NCBI GenBank assembly: GCA_010356995.1
Contig: ML996692.1
Span: 1,337,021 to 1,401,020 of the forward strand
DNA: 64,000 nucleotides
Reading direction: 5' to 3'
DNA from: Trichodelitschia bisporula
Taxonomy: Eukaryota; Ascomycota; Dothideomycetes; Phaeotrichales; Phaeotrichaceae
The notes under the pieces were generated by a model. That model did no database searches. It worked only from the letters and a program-made list of their open reading frames with translations, and was not told the origin of the DNA. Position numbers and translations under genes: made by a program. Below, piece by piece: positions 10,101 to 21,892 of this stretch (the stretch's first letter is position 1; each line of letters starts with the position of its first letter).

Positions 10101-13014
10101 CGGTGCGGTTTGCAATCTGCTCCGTCTGTGCGTACTCTTCGCGCTTGTAGTCGCGGCCTACGTTGGCGACTGCCTGACCAATGGTCGTGGCGAGGCCGCC
10201 TGCCGGCGCCGCCAGCGTACCCAGGTTGGCAGCCGTCTCGCGCTCGGTGTCGAGAACAATCTCATTGTGGGCAATTTCTTCAAAAATGGCACGCAGATAC
10301 TCGTCTGGCAAGTCGGCGTTGTCGTTGATACCGCGATTGTTCTTGATGAAGTCCTCAGGTGTCATACGGCGCTTGACGTTGGAACTGTGCTGGTCGGTGT
10401 TGAGCATGATGACGGAGTAAGCGAGCACGTAGGCGGTGTCTGCGTTGGCAAAGGCCTTTGGATTCCCGGTAATGTAGCGCTCGGCGAATTTCAGCATGAA
10501 GCGATCAATCTTCTGCGCCTCGCCCGGCAGGCGGAAGCTTTGCAGGAAACGGCGCAGCGCGTCCACGAAGCGCGTTTGACGGAAGTCCATCTGGTCGACG
10601 AAGGCGTGCATAATGGCGACGTTTTCAGGGTCACCCTCGCCTAGGAACTCTCCAAGCGATGCCTTGTTCACGCGTTCGTTGCCGAGAAAGAAGCGCGCAA
10701 TATCCTGGGGATCATCCGACTTGATGAAGCCCTCCCGCAGCAGCACTTTGAGCCCGCGCTTGGGCTTGAAGTTGAACTGCCGGATGGCATTGGCCAGCGC
10801 CGTCTTCCGCTGCTTCTCGCGGTCGAATTGGTTCGGATCGTCTTCGGCCACTGGCGTCGCCATACCGCCCGGGCTGTCGTTGGCTCCCAGGTGGGGTGAG
10901 TGAAAGGTGCCGCTAAACTCCCGACGGTCCAGCGACTCGCGTGACTCGTTCATGGACACCTTGAAGTCCGACTGTGCTCCAGCCAGCTCGCCGACACCTT
11001 GTTGTGACCAGTTGACCAGTGAGCGCAGAATCTCCACGAGCGCTTCCAGCGACTCATGCTTCATAGCGTACTCGGCCGGGAATGTCGTATCATGGTCATG
11101 CGGCGCTTGGATTGAAGCTGTCGACAGCGACGGAAGGACGACGCGGTGCTGCCAGTCAGACGGGCTGCTGGCGACTTTTGTGTGGTGCTCTTGGTATGCG
11201 TTCAGCTGAATAGAGGTGATGGACACCGGGGCGCTAGATATCCGTGACAAGTGCTCGACGATGCGCTCGAACATGTTGTCCAGCGCCGTGCGGTCGCAGT
11301 CGTAATTGAGATACACCTCGACCAAAGCGCGAGGGTCGGCACCAAGCCGGGAGAGCACCCCCAAGATCATCTGCTTCTGCCAGGCTGGCGCCGCGCGCTT
11401 GTCAAGAATGGCGAGGTAGACCTCCTTCATAAAGACTTCAATTTCCTTCTTGAGCATCACGCGGAGGTATTTGAGCATCAGCCAGAATATCTCGCAGCTG
11501 ACCTCGAATACGGCCCGCGCCGAGCTCGCGCCGTTGCGGCTGAGACTGAGGCATAGGTACTGTTTGATAGCCTGGATAAAGGACGTCGGTTCGTCGCTGC
11601 TGCTGCTGCGGATGGTGGCGTAAGGCGAGGTGAACACGGAGGTGTGGTTGTTCAGAAGTGTGTAGATGATATGCAATGCAAGAAGCTTCGACCGCATACC
11701 CTGAGACTTGACGTCGAGCGCGTGATCCACTGACAGAGCCTTGGTGCTGAGTCGACACATGGCACGGAAGACGAGGTACGCATCGCGAATGTAAATCTCG
11801 TCCTCCTCGTCCTCATAGCCCTCGCTGTCGTGATGGCCAGAAACGGTGCGGTGCGCGCGGGGCTTGACACGTGTCACCAGCGTTGGTGCGCTCTCCGTGA
11901 TCTTTGCGTCATCGAAGCTCTTGCGGTTCTCGAAGCTCTGCAGAGTGATCTTGGGAGCCTCGCGCCTCTCAGTCGGCACATGTACGTCGCTCGTCGCGGC
12001 GGACGCAGCTTCGGAGGATTCGTCTTCATCCGGCATATTGCTGCCGATATCTTCGCTCACGCCGTTCCCATCCTCCTCCTTCTCCATCGGCTTGGAGTTC
12101 ATGCGTGCCTCCTTGAGCTCCATGCGGGTTTTGACGCGCTCGAAGACGGTGCCGACCATCTGCGTCAGCGCCGTCTGCGCCAGCATCTGGTTCGACGTCG
12201 ACTTCGACAGAAGGAAAATGTTGTAGGTAAGCCGGACCGCCTTGAGCAGACCCGCGCCATGCACCACAATCTTGTCATTGAGAATAGCCGCAAGCAGGGA
12301 CTTGACAATCTGAAGCTGGATGTCGACGGGGGTGGCCTCGCTCTGGAAGCAGTCGCAGATGGTGTCGATTGCACGCTCGATGAGGGGTGGCCCTTCCTGC
12401 TCCGGCGATTCCGACGGAGTGGAAAAGTATGAGTAGCTGATCAGCTTGCCTATGCAGTCCAGCGCCGTTGTCACCACCTGCACCGTCTGCACCTCGGAGG
12501 CCAGTTGGAGGGGCTCAAACAGCACCTCCGGGCTCAGCTTCGACGGATCCGCATCGCTCTTTATAGCACCCAACGCCCGTTGTAGCGACTCGGCTAGCTT
12601 CTTGTTCTTTCGCGCCTCCTTCGAGGCAGAAATGGATTCGAGTGATTGCACGACAAAGACGAGCGAGCTGCGTGTGGAGCGGTGGGTAGCAGTTGTCGCC
12701 ATCGTCGATTGCGAGTCGGTACGGTGGCGGACCTGCGGCCGGGAGCCAGGCCGCTCATCGGGGTGGAAGGGTGATGGCTGGCGTGAAGGGGAGTCGGTGG
12801 GAGTATCGACATCTTTCTCAGGCACAGGCGGCGGTGGCGGCTCGTCGTCTTCGGGCACAGCCTCGGTGGTGATTGTGGGCACTACGACATCTCGCGTCTC
12901 TTCTGCGCCGTTTCGGCGCTCCTCTAGGGGTGTCTCGTATGTCAACTTGGGCGTCGTCTCGGGGGTGTCCTGGGCGTCTTCGCGGCGCTCCTCGGGGAGA
13001 TCTTCGGTGGCCAT
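7189..13014 (-). CDS. sec7: Sec7-type Arf guanine nucleotide exchange factor (Golgi)
   Basis: This is a large Arf-GEF of the Sec7/BIG family, which activates Arf GTPases at the trans-Golgi for vesicle budding. Exons 13014-8985 and 8936-7189 flank a 48-nt intron (GTACGT...CAACAG); the join reads AREPYEGIVNLAYDNV, giving 1,925 residues (yeast Sec7p has about 2,000). An acidic, Pro-rich N-terminus precedes the DCB region. The HUS-box-like NYDCDRTALDN follows near residue 571. The catalytic Sec7 domain spans about 730-930 and contains the FLGEGDPENV loop with the exchange-promoting Glu near residue 785, plus YVLAYSVIMLNTDQHSS. HDS repeats such as NLSEMKTRNVEALKCLLDVA and a long C-terminal helical region complete the BIG-type layout. 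The BIG/Sec7 subgroup is preferred to GBF1/Gea because of the HDS sequence and total length. Confidence 0.95.
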
Positions 13015-14425
13015 GTTGCTCTCGGGTCGGCCGGATCAGAGCGTCAATTAAACAGCAGGCGCATAGCGTGGTTATCAGGAGTGCAAAGGAGCGACGGAGG
13101 TCTAGTTCTAAGGTGAGAAACGGGGGAGTTGTGTTTAGCTGGTGAAGACACGTTCTGCAGTCCAGCTCGAATGCGACGGCGCCTTAGTCAGCGGGGGGGT
13201 TCGGTAGGCTGCGTCTTTTCGGAGCCGGTTTCGCCACGGGTCAACAGGAGGTCAGGACGAATGGGTGTAGCGGAGCAGCGATTCTGCGAATGTTCCTGTG
13301 ACAGGTGGAGTACTGTGATATCTACAAGTTCGGGCCAGATTTTCTTTCTTCGAGCTCGCATGGCGTAGCCAAAAAGTGTTGTGGCTTGGAAAGTCCCACC
13401 AGCCACACGTCAGCTTCGGCACGATTGCGGCGCATGCAGTTCACGTCTCACGATGGGCATTGTTTGGGTGTTAGATGGAATTTGTGCTTCGGATGAGCCG
13501 GAACGCAAAGGTAGGCCGATGGTATACCCCAAACATATCACCACTGTCTCTTTCTCTCCTAGTACTCGAATAACATGAGGATATCCGCATGTCACTGTCT
13601 GTCGAGATGCCCACAGTGGCTTAATTGGGGCACCTGAAGGGCTTAGGGGGATGAAAGGGGGGATATGTAGACTTGTGATGTGATCCTTAGACATACAGCC
13701 GTAGACTTTGGAGTCCTTTGGGTGCTTCGAAGCCTGTCCGTCCTTATGGTATGCCTCCAATCCTACTCACCAACATCTCTCCATTCATGCTCAAGCACTG
13801 AGGCAGAAATCTTGACTGAGGCTTGGTTCGATTGGTGGATGAGTACTCGTAGACACTTCGACAGAAGATCTCGGGTTTTGGGCTCGTGGAAGCGAAGGTA
13901 GGATCGTGAGATAGAAGTGCGTCAATCCACTTCAAGCTGCGAATCCTGAGTTAGCGGTCTAGCCAAAGGGGGTGATACCGTCTGGACCTCAGGGACTCGC
14001 GACCCTGAGCAATACCAACAAACAGGAGATATCAGCATCCTCAGAACCAAATCTTGAGCAGCAATGGATGACATGTCGTTGCTCAGCAGGGCACGGCTCG
14101 CACGCCGTCGTCGGAAACAGAAGAGACGATCTCGCACTAGCCACAAGGTTGAAGCGCCGCCTTGCCAAAAACGCGCAAGCGTGTTTGCCATCGGACTTGG
14201 AACTGTGGCTGAACTCGTGGCGCTGCAAGTTGTTGGGTCTCCGGGGTCACAGCTTTGACAACTTTCTCACCCTTTCTGCTGTTCTCCCCCACCGCCATCT
14301 CCGAAGTCAACAAGTGGCCAGCAAAATATTCCTCTTCACCTCAATTCCATCCACAACCGATCCGCCCACTTCCGCCTGCTTCTCTACTCGAGACCCGCCA
14401 CCCGGCGTCCCCACACATTCCCCCA
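13015..14425. other. Divergent intergenic region, 1.4 kb
   Basis: This separates the starts of sec7 (minus) and the pyruvate dehydrogenase E2 gene (plus) and should contain both promoters. Short open frames are present but none has a domain or splice support. Confidence 0.5.
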
Positions 14426-16051
14426 ATGCCTTCCACTACAAAGCTCGCGCGGATAGCGGGCCCTATCCACCTCCGGACCACATCTCGAGCCGCCGGTGGG
14501 CTCTGCAGAGCTCATAACGCTGTCAGGTACGCGATGAACACTACAATTGGTCTCCACATGGCCTGACACTGACTCCGCCAGCTGGACGCCATGCTATGCC
14601 GCCCTCGCACGCTACTATGCATCCAAATGTTAGTTCATTGGACACTTTTCTAAAGCTAGCTAACCCCACAGCCTTCCCTCCCCACAGCGTCATCACGATG
14701 CCGGCCCTGTCGCCGACCATGACGGCCGGTAACATTGGCACGTGGCAGAAGAAGGTGGGCGACTCGCTCGCGCCGGGCGAGGTGCTTGTCGAGATCGAGA
14801 CGGACAAGGCCCAGATGGACTTTGAGTTCCAGGAGGAGGGTGTGCTGGCCAAGATTCTGAAGGAGTCGGGCGAGAAGGAGGTGGCCGTTGGCAGCGTGAG
14901 TGTCCTGCATTCCTACATACTATTTGGTCTCCTAACAATCGCAGCCGATCGCCGTCATGGTCGAGGAGGGCGGCGACATCAGCGCCTTCGAGTCTTTCTC
15001 CACTGAAGATGCCGGCGGCGACAAGAAGGACGAGGGCGCAAAGACGGAGACCTCAGAAGCTTCCGAGCCGGCTGATTCGGGATCCAAGTCGGCGCCCAAG
15101 TCCGAGGAACCAGCCATCAAGGCGCAGGAGTCAGAGTCGACGGGCGCACGTCTCGAGACCGCCCTGCAGCGCGAGCCAAAGATCGCCCCTGCCGCCAAGC
15201 GCCTGGCGCTCGAGAAGGGCGTGCCGATTACGCAGCTCAAGGGCACCGGGCCCGGCGGCCAAATCACCAAGACCGACGTCGAGAAGTTCCAGGGCAGCTC
15301 CGGCACCTCGGCCTCCCCTGCCGCCGCCGGCGCTGCTTACGAGGACATCCCCGCGACGAGCATGCGTAAGACGATCGCCGCGCGCCTCACGGAGTCCATG
15401 CAGACGAACCCGCATTACTTCGTCGCGTCAGCTGTGTCTGTCTCCAAGCTGCTCAAACTGCGCCAGGCGCTCAATGCGTCCTCCGACGGGAAGTATAAGC
15501 TGTCTGTCAACGACTTCTTGGTCAAGGCTATTGCGGTCGCGGCGCGCAAGGTCCCGGCTGCGAATTCTAGCTGGCGCACGGTGGACGGGCAAGTGGTTAT
15601 CCGCCAGCACAACGTCGTGGACGTGAGCGTCGCGGTGGCCACACCGATCGGGCTCATGACCCCCATTGTCAAGAACGTCAATGGGCTGGGGCTGGAGAGC
15701 ATCTCAGCGCAAGTCAAGGAGCTGGGCAAGCTGGCGCGCGACGGCAAGCTCAAGCCCGAGCAGTACCAGGGCGGTACGATCACGATCAGTAACATGGGCA
15801 TGAACCCGGCGATCGATCGCTTCACGGCCGTGATCAACCCGCCGCAGGCGACGATTGTGGCTGTGGGCACGACGCAGAAGGTTGCGGTCCCGGGCGAGCT
15901 GGACGAGGATGGTGTCCCGGGTGTGGAGTGGGATGAGCAGATTGTGCTTACGGGGAGCTTTGATCATAAGGTTGTTGATGGGGCGGTTGGGGGCGAGTTT
16001 ATGAGGGAGTTGAAGAGGGCGGTTGAGAATCCGTTTGAGTTGCTGTTGTAG
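14426..16051 (+). CDS. Dihydrolipoamide acetyltransferase, E2 of pyruvate dehydrogenase
   Basis: E2 core of the mitochondrial pyruvate dehydrogenase complex; it transfers acetyl groups from lipoamide to CoA. Four exons: 14426-14526, 14582-14628, 14672-14895 and 14945-16051, giving 492 residues. The N-terminus ([20 protein letters not shown]) is a basic mitochondrial presequence. Exon 2 encodes the processing-site region [15 protein letters not shown]. The lipoyl domain begins [20 protein letters not shown] and has its lipoylated Lys at about residue 95 in ETDKAQ. An acidic Ala/Ser/Glu linker leads to the E3-binding domain near 200-238 ([19 protein letters not shown]). The catalytic domain ends with SFDHKVVDG, where His about 465 and Asp about 469 form the active-site motif. 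One lipoyl domain is usual for fungi. Confidence 0.96.
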
Positions 16052-16324
16052 GGCGCTCCTGCGGGGGCTTCTTCTGCTGTAGGGTGAGTGCTTGGGCTTG
16101 GTTTGCGGGTGGGGGGATGCTAGAGGGTAAGGTTCTGCTTAGGTAGTTGAGGGGGAGGGTTGAGTAAAATGTATAATGTCTGTGCTGGTGCTTTGGGTTC
16201 ATGAGTTGGTGATATCCAGATAAGTGAGCACAGTAATGGTTGAACCGGCGTCCATTTTTATATCGGTCAAAACTAAAATTTTGATAGTCATATTTACAAT
16301 TTTGCGTTATGTCACTATCCAATC

Positions 16325-16396
16325 AGCTGAATGGCGCAGCGGAAGCGCGCCGGGCTCATAACCCGGAGGACGGTGGATCGAAACCACTTTCAGCTA
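16325..16396 (+). tRNA. Initiator tRNA-Met (CAT)
   Basis: Acceptor stem AGCTGAA (16325-16331) pairs perfectly with TTCAGCT (16389-16395), with A as discriminator. The anticodon CAT is at 16357-16359. Initiator hallmarks are the A1:U72 pair, three G:C pairs flanking the anticodon loop (GGGCTCATAACCC) and an A in place of T54 in the T-loop (GATCGAAA). There is no intron. Confidence 0.95.
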
Positions 16397-17438
16397 GCTT
16401 TTTTTGCACAAAGTCGCATGCTCGAGACTCGGTGGCCGCATTCTTTTTGTCACCTTTTCCTACTATCCGAAAGAGGCAGGAGCAGTGACCAATTTTTGAC
16501 AGCTGTTTGGGTTCGATCTCGGAATCCTCTTTCTCTCATGACGTCTCTCCCCTCCTATCGTCACATCACCGATTCCAAGTACGCCATCCGCCCGTCCTCG
16601 CCGAGAAGAGCTGGTACCTGCCGACAGAGCTGATCTACTGTCAGCTTCTGTCTCCACTTCCCTTGCGGCTGAACTCCCCAGATGGACCCTGCAGCACGAG
16701 AAAGACGAAAAGGCCTTCAATTGCAGCAATTCCCATCACGCCAGGAAATATGCACTTTAAGGCCCCAAAAACCCCGATCTGGAATATTCGGCACACAGGA
16801 GCTTTCCGCGTGCTGACAAGATTGCACTACAGTCTGACGGGCATTTTTTCGTGCCCCGCTTAATCTTATGTGCAAGCCAGAGCAGAGCTGATGGGCGGAC
16901 CTACGTGGCATTCAGGGTACAGATGATTGCAGTTCGCTTTGCAGAGCTGCCGTGAGGGGCAAGCTGAAAGGCTGACGCGAGCAGAGGGCTTTCCTATTGG
17001 AAGCAGATTGAGGGCCGATTTTGATACAGTTGGCGGGGATTGATTCGAGTACGACTGGTCAGTCTTGCCGGAGAGGAAGGACTGTAGGTCGTCCGTGAGG
17101 TTCGGTATTCGTATGCCTCTCCCTCTCTCTCCTTGGATAAGTGATGCAAGCTCAAGTCACTGATTCACATCCCAGAGCCCAAGATCAGGATAAACGAGCG
17201 GACTATATTGAATATGAACCAGCTAAAACGAATGTGGCCAGGACACAGCAGGCGTCAATTCCCTGCATGTCTAGCAAGAATCGAACAAAACCATTAAAAA
17301 TACCCGCTTCGCGGAGCTGCCCGCAAAAAAATCCATGCAATGTAGAAAAAAAATCACAAAAATGCTGAACGCCACCCAATGCAGCAAGACCATGACGACC
17401 GTCGCAACACCCTCGTGTCTCCCCTCCCTGGGAGCTTT
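16397..17438. other. Intergenic region, 1.0 kb
   Basis: Lies between the initiator tRNA and the 3' end of the LsdA-like gene. It includes A/T-rich stretches near 17290-17360 that could serve as the downstream 3' region of the minus gene. No gene is seen. Confidence 0.5.
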
Positions 17439-18714
17439 TTAGTTGACCTCGATCAAAGCCGGCGCGAACAGCGTCGCCTTGCTCACGTCCACCGCGCTCG
17501 TGAAGCCAGTCCCCACCGTCACCGCCGCGATCGTCAACCCGTTCATGAGGAACTCGTTGAAGGGGAAGAGCGCGTCGAAGGTGATGACCGTGCCGGAGAC
17601 ACGGACGTTGGTCAAAGGCTCGGCGACCGGCACGTTCTGCTGGTTGATGTATTGCAGGGTCAGCTGGCTCCAGTCGTAGTGCGAGAAGTCAGTCGTGGAC
17701 CCGAGCTTCGCCCAGTTCGACCCCTTGAAGTTGAGCAGCGTGGCGGGGTTCAGGGTCTTGACGTCGAAGCTGAAGGTCAGGGTCTGGTCCATGGGCTTGA
17801 CGGTGGGAGTGACGAGCTTCAGGACGCCGAAGATGGAGAGCGGGATCTCGTTCTCGTTCGGGCAGGTACCAGGGATGACGAAGCCCTGCAGCGCGGAGAA
17901 GGCGAAGTCGCGCGTGGATGTGGTGAGGAAGGGCAGCGCATTGGGAATCAGGTTCTTGTTCTGCAGGATGCGGTAGAAGCCGTCTTGCTCGCCTTCCTGG
18001 CCGACGACGGAGGCGACGCCTGTGGTGAGCGCGGCATCACCGTTGGCAGCGAAGATTTCGATGACGTTTTGCAGGGTGCCCAGGACGACGTCTGTGAAGG
18101 TCGCGGCGAGGGCGATGGCGTCTTCGAAGTTGGTGGTTGGGAAGGTGTAGTGGCACGGCTGGATGGGGTCTTTGTTGAAGTGCTTCAGGGCGCCGTTGGC
18201 GTTGAGGAGGTGGAGTTCTTCTTGCTGTGGGGTGTCAGTTGAGGCTCATTGTCAAAGAACTGGAAGGGAAGGTACGTACAGCGAGCGCCGCGGTCAGGGT
18301 CTCAATGACCAGAGTCCGGTATCCCGGGTCCGGGATATCGAAGCCAGGGACATGGTTCGTGATATTGAAGATGAGGTCCGCGAAGAAGGCCGCCTCGAAC
18401 AACTCATTGAACGCAATAAGCTGCAGGTTTATAATCCCCTCATTGGAGATCGTCGGGGGCGGCGCGCCGTTCGGCAGCGACCCGTGGGCCTGGATCTCAA
18501 TGACTTCGATCTGCTGAGGACTGGGGTTGGGGAAGCCGTCGGACAGCGGGAAGATCTCGCCGTTGTTGGTGCTCTTGGGTGTCGGGGCACTGAGCGTCGC
18601 GCTCTGGATGTTGTCCGAGATGATCGGGGGCTGGTTGACGGGTGCTTGGGCGGGAGCAGCGGAGGCGAGGGACACGAGGGCAGCGAGGCCGGCGGTGGCG
18701 ATTATAGAGCGCAT
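17439..18714 (-). CDS. Secreted ferritin-fold protein, LsdA/Rds1-like
   Basis: Exons 18714-18280 and 18224-17439 are joined across a 55-nt intron (GTACGT...CCACAG), giving 406 residues. The N-terminus MRSIIATAGLAALVSLASA is a signal peptide. The core resembles the ferritin-like domain of Aspergillus LsdA (late sexual development) and yeast Rds1-type stress proteins: FNELFEAAFFADLIFNITNH, then the intron-spanning ALAQEELHLLNA, then VVGQEGEQDGFYR, which together supply the Glu and His residues expected of a di-iron-like four-helix bundle. The C-terminal part is beta-rich (SFDVKTLNPATLLNFKG). The biochemical function of this family is not settled; some members are induced during sexual development or stress. 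The exon junction is phase 0 and restores the helix. Confidence 0.85.
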
Positions 18715-20333
18715 TGTAGTCTTGCTGGTCTGGATGATGCTTTGCTAAACGAGGGCGAAAGACTGAATAGACAAAGGAAATATAGGAAAATAGGAAAGAT
18801 GAGGAAAGATGGAGCTTGGTTTTGTTGGTTTAGTGCTGGTTGGTGTGAGAAGGATATCCAACAGAGGGAACACATGGCGCTTTATACCACGTCCTGCGCA
18901 TCGTACACCACCACGCACGGCAACTGCTGATGCCGCCGTCCATCTATTCTTGCAATGCGGAGTACTCATCCTCCACCATGCCGTACCAGGCGGTGGCCGC
19001 TCCGCCCGTCAGCCGGCACGCATCACCACCACACCACATCCCCCACCAACACATCGAGAAAAAAAAATGCCACCAAATCAACCCCCTTTCGGAAACCACG
19101 CCCGGGCTGAGCTCAGCCCCACGGCGCCCATCTACCCGTCAGCAATCCTCCAAAACTGGAGGACGGCGATTGGTCCGCCCTGCTGCCTGATGCACTCTGG
19201 GAGTTTGCTGCGCCAACCATGCTTCGCCGGGTAAGCTTTGGCCGCAAATTAAGCTCACCAAGCCTGCGCCCAAGCCTGCGCCTCCCCGGCGTTGGCGAAA
19301 ACTTGGGGACGGGATGGCGGGGGGCCTGGCTTGGGCATGAGCCCTAGTTCAACTTCATGGATGAGCATGCTGGCGATGCGGGTGGTGGGAATTAAGCTGA
19401 CATGTCCTGTACATCTCGTGGGCGAAGAGCTCAACATGCGGGGGTTTTGCGCGGTGCCGTGTGCTGACTGTGCATTTCAGCTAAGTGCTGTGCTGTGGGA
19501 GATGCGGGGTCTCGTCCTACGTCGCCTGCGTGCGTGATGCGTGGTTGCTGCCGGGGGCCTGGGACGCGGTGCTGGCATGGAAACGGACGCCCAGTCGGAA
19601 AGCTTACTTCTTGTGACGGGAAACGGAATGTTTAGCAATGCTACTATAAGGCTTGTTTGAGATTCCCGTTGCAGAAAACGTGGGGATACGAGGCCAGGAA
19701 GCAAAGGACGTTCGGAGCACGATCTACGGGCCACTTCAAAAGTTTTGCGGTCTCCACGTCCCCTTTGATGCCCAGACGACGTTCGATGCCCAGACGACGG
19801 GACAATGATTCTTGCATAACCTTCGGGTCCGTCCACAGACCAAATTCGGGAATATATCTGTACATGCGGAAGCTTCGGCCAATCCCGCGTGTCTCATACC
19901 ACGAAAAGGAAGGCAATCGGAGCGTTGAAAGCCGTTGCTGTAGCCAAGTTCGCGACATATCTAAAAAGATCTCCGATTACCAATTGTCTCGCACAGATAT
20001 TTACGTGTCCGTCCTCCCAGTACACCACAACACCGGATGCCGTCGTGACCTCTGGCTAGGATATCCGTGCCGGCCTCACATTTGCGGCGTTCGCTGCTTA
20101 CCCTCGGTGACATGATGTCCAAGCTGCTCCTCACTCACCCACAAAGCCCGATAAACAAGATGGTCCCCCCCGTCATCAGCCATGCCCGCCCTGCCCGCTC
20201 ACATCCCTCTCTCCCCTGCGCCTCCGTCAGCAAAACTTCAGCCTCGATACTTGTGCGGAACTCCGACGATGGCAGTGAGGGAGTTGGTGGGCGGAGGCTG
20301 CCACTACGTAGCAGGGCAAAAAAGGATGCTGTA
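18715..20333. other. Intergenic region, 1.6 kb
   Basis: Contains the LsdA-like promoter. A perfect-spacing 18-bp tandem duplication lies at 19764-19799 (units 19764-19781 and 19782-19799, one mismatch). No coding gene was recognised. Confidence 0.5.
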
Positions 20334-20425
20334 TGACCGCGGCAGGTCTCGAACCTGCAATCTCCTGATCACAACCCCGGGGAGGGAAATCGTAGTCAGA
20401 CGCCTTACCATTAGGCCACGCGGCC
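20334..20425 (-). tRNA. tRNA-Arg (ACG) with 20-nt intron
   Basis: Read on the minus strand, GGCCGCG (20425-20419) pairs with CGCGGTC (20341-20335), and the discriminator is at 20334. The anticodon ACG is at 20393-20391 in the loop CTACGA-A. The anticodon stem is TCTGA/TCAGG. A 20-nt intron (20389-20370) sits immediately 3' of position 37, the canonical nuclear tRNA intron site. The T-arm GCAGGTTCGAGACCTGC is intact. Confidence 0.94.
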
Positions 20426-21892
20426 GGTTTGATGGGGGATGGCCGATTGTAATCAGTACACGTTGTGAGTGCAATGGGCCTTGGGGGGAGGATGCGGACG
20501 GGAGGAGATTGGCGACGAGGGAGAGGTCAGCGGGCGGAAGCCTAACTTGGGTACTGGTCGGGCTTCTTGATATAAAGTGTTGGCTGATGGAGCACTATTC
20601 TTAGGAGTGTGCGAGGCGGACCGGTGAGCACTCGGTGGAATCGTCGCCTGTTTAACAGCGCGGAGGTGGAGCTAGTCTCTGAACGCAGTGAAAAGTGATT
20701 ACGGTCGAGCTGCTCAATGAGCGGAGGCGTCCATCAGCAAGCGGCTCAGGCATATACTCTTGTCACACGGGTACCGGCCCTCGGAGCGACAACTCACGTC
20801 CGAATCGCTGGATCGACATGATGCTTGTGCCCGTAAAGGGTGCGCAGGGAGCAGAATACTTCAGGTACCTCATCAACCTCCTTGTTACTTCCTGGCGTAG
20901 GATCCAACCCACGCCTGCTGGCCTTCCGGGTGTAGCGGGAGTACCTGATCATCTCAGGCTGTCATGAGTTGACAACACGATGGGGGCTTGGGGTGAATGG
21001 TGGCTGGTGGTCGAACCTGGATAGGTAGATAAAGGTGAAAGAGAGTGGTACAGTGATGTTATTGCGGCAAGGAGGAGCAGAATACGATAGGGATTTTGCG
21101 TCGTGAAGCAGTGTGCCTAAATTAGAACCGCTATCAGCATTAAGCTAACGTTGCTGAAGTGATCTCCCCCATGCCACCTTTGACGCTGATCCTCCTATGC
21201 TCTTTCCTCCCATCATACGCCCATTACATCATGCCCCCTCTTCAGACAAGTATCCTCCTTCCAGGCATAACAACGTTCCTGCCTCACGTCCACATCAGGT
21301 GCCGTCAAAGGCAGATGTAACCAGTAACAGTGGATAGAAGGCAACCGGACTGCCGAAGCCTCGAGCGCGGCAAGAGTGACAGGAGAATTTATGTTCGACA
21401 GAATATCGTGAAGGGCTATGATATAGGTACACCCAACGTACCAAAGTACATTCGCCGATATCGCGAAGACGTCCCGATCGCGCCCCCAGGATACATCCTT
21501 CCTGGCGTGAGATCCAGCCCATGCCCGCCAACCCCGTAGGGTACACCCGGAGCCCCTGATTATCGCAGTCAGTCGTGGGTTGACGGCCCTACTACGTAGA
21601 ACCCATATTAGCATCAAGTCAACTTCACGGAAGTGAGCTCACCTACATCCCGACCTCCACTCCGACCTCAAAAGCCATATCACATCACTGCATCGCAACA
21701 CCATCACACAAAGCCATAAGAAAACGGATATTACACTTATGCATGCTACTTTTGCCCAACTAAACCCCCCACAGTAAAGCAATTCAACACGCTACTTAAA
21801 ACAAACCCTATGCACAATGCCGCAAACATCCCAAACTGCCCCCGCCTCCCCCCCCCACCCCACTCCCTTCCCTCCCCTCAATTACCCTCACA
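20426..21892. other. Intergenic region with a diverged direct repeat
   Basis: About 1.5 kb without a supported gene. Two diverged direct-repeat segments are visible: 20888-20975 against 21497-21585, and 21121-21165 against 21597-21641. Short open frames here overlap the repeat and have no recognisable domain. Confidence 0.6.
20888..21641. repeat. Pair of diverged direct repeats
   Basis: Both copies share CTTCCTGGCGT followed by a GATCCA(A/G)CCCA core, a GTACxCxxGAGxxCCTGAT block and a TGAGTTGAC/TGGGTTGAC block. Both end with TAGAAC...AGCAT(T/C)AAG..AAC and GAAGTGA. Many of the differences are C/T and G/A transitions. Copy 1 carries about 120 nt extra between its two blocks. Origin (old transposon or local duplication) is unknown. 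Confidence 0.6.

Noticed and set aside
19657-20115. 152-codon plus frame upstream of tRNA-Arg
   Set aside because: No recognisable domain, Arg/Ser-rich and overlapping an 18-bp tandem duplication; considered chance.
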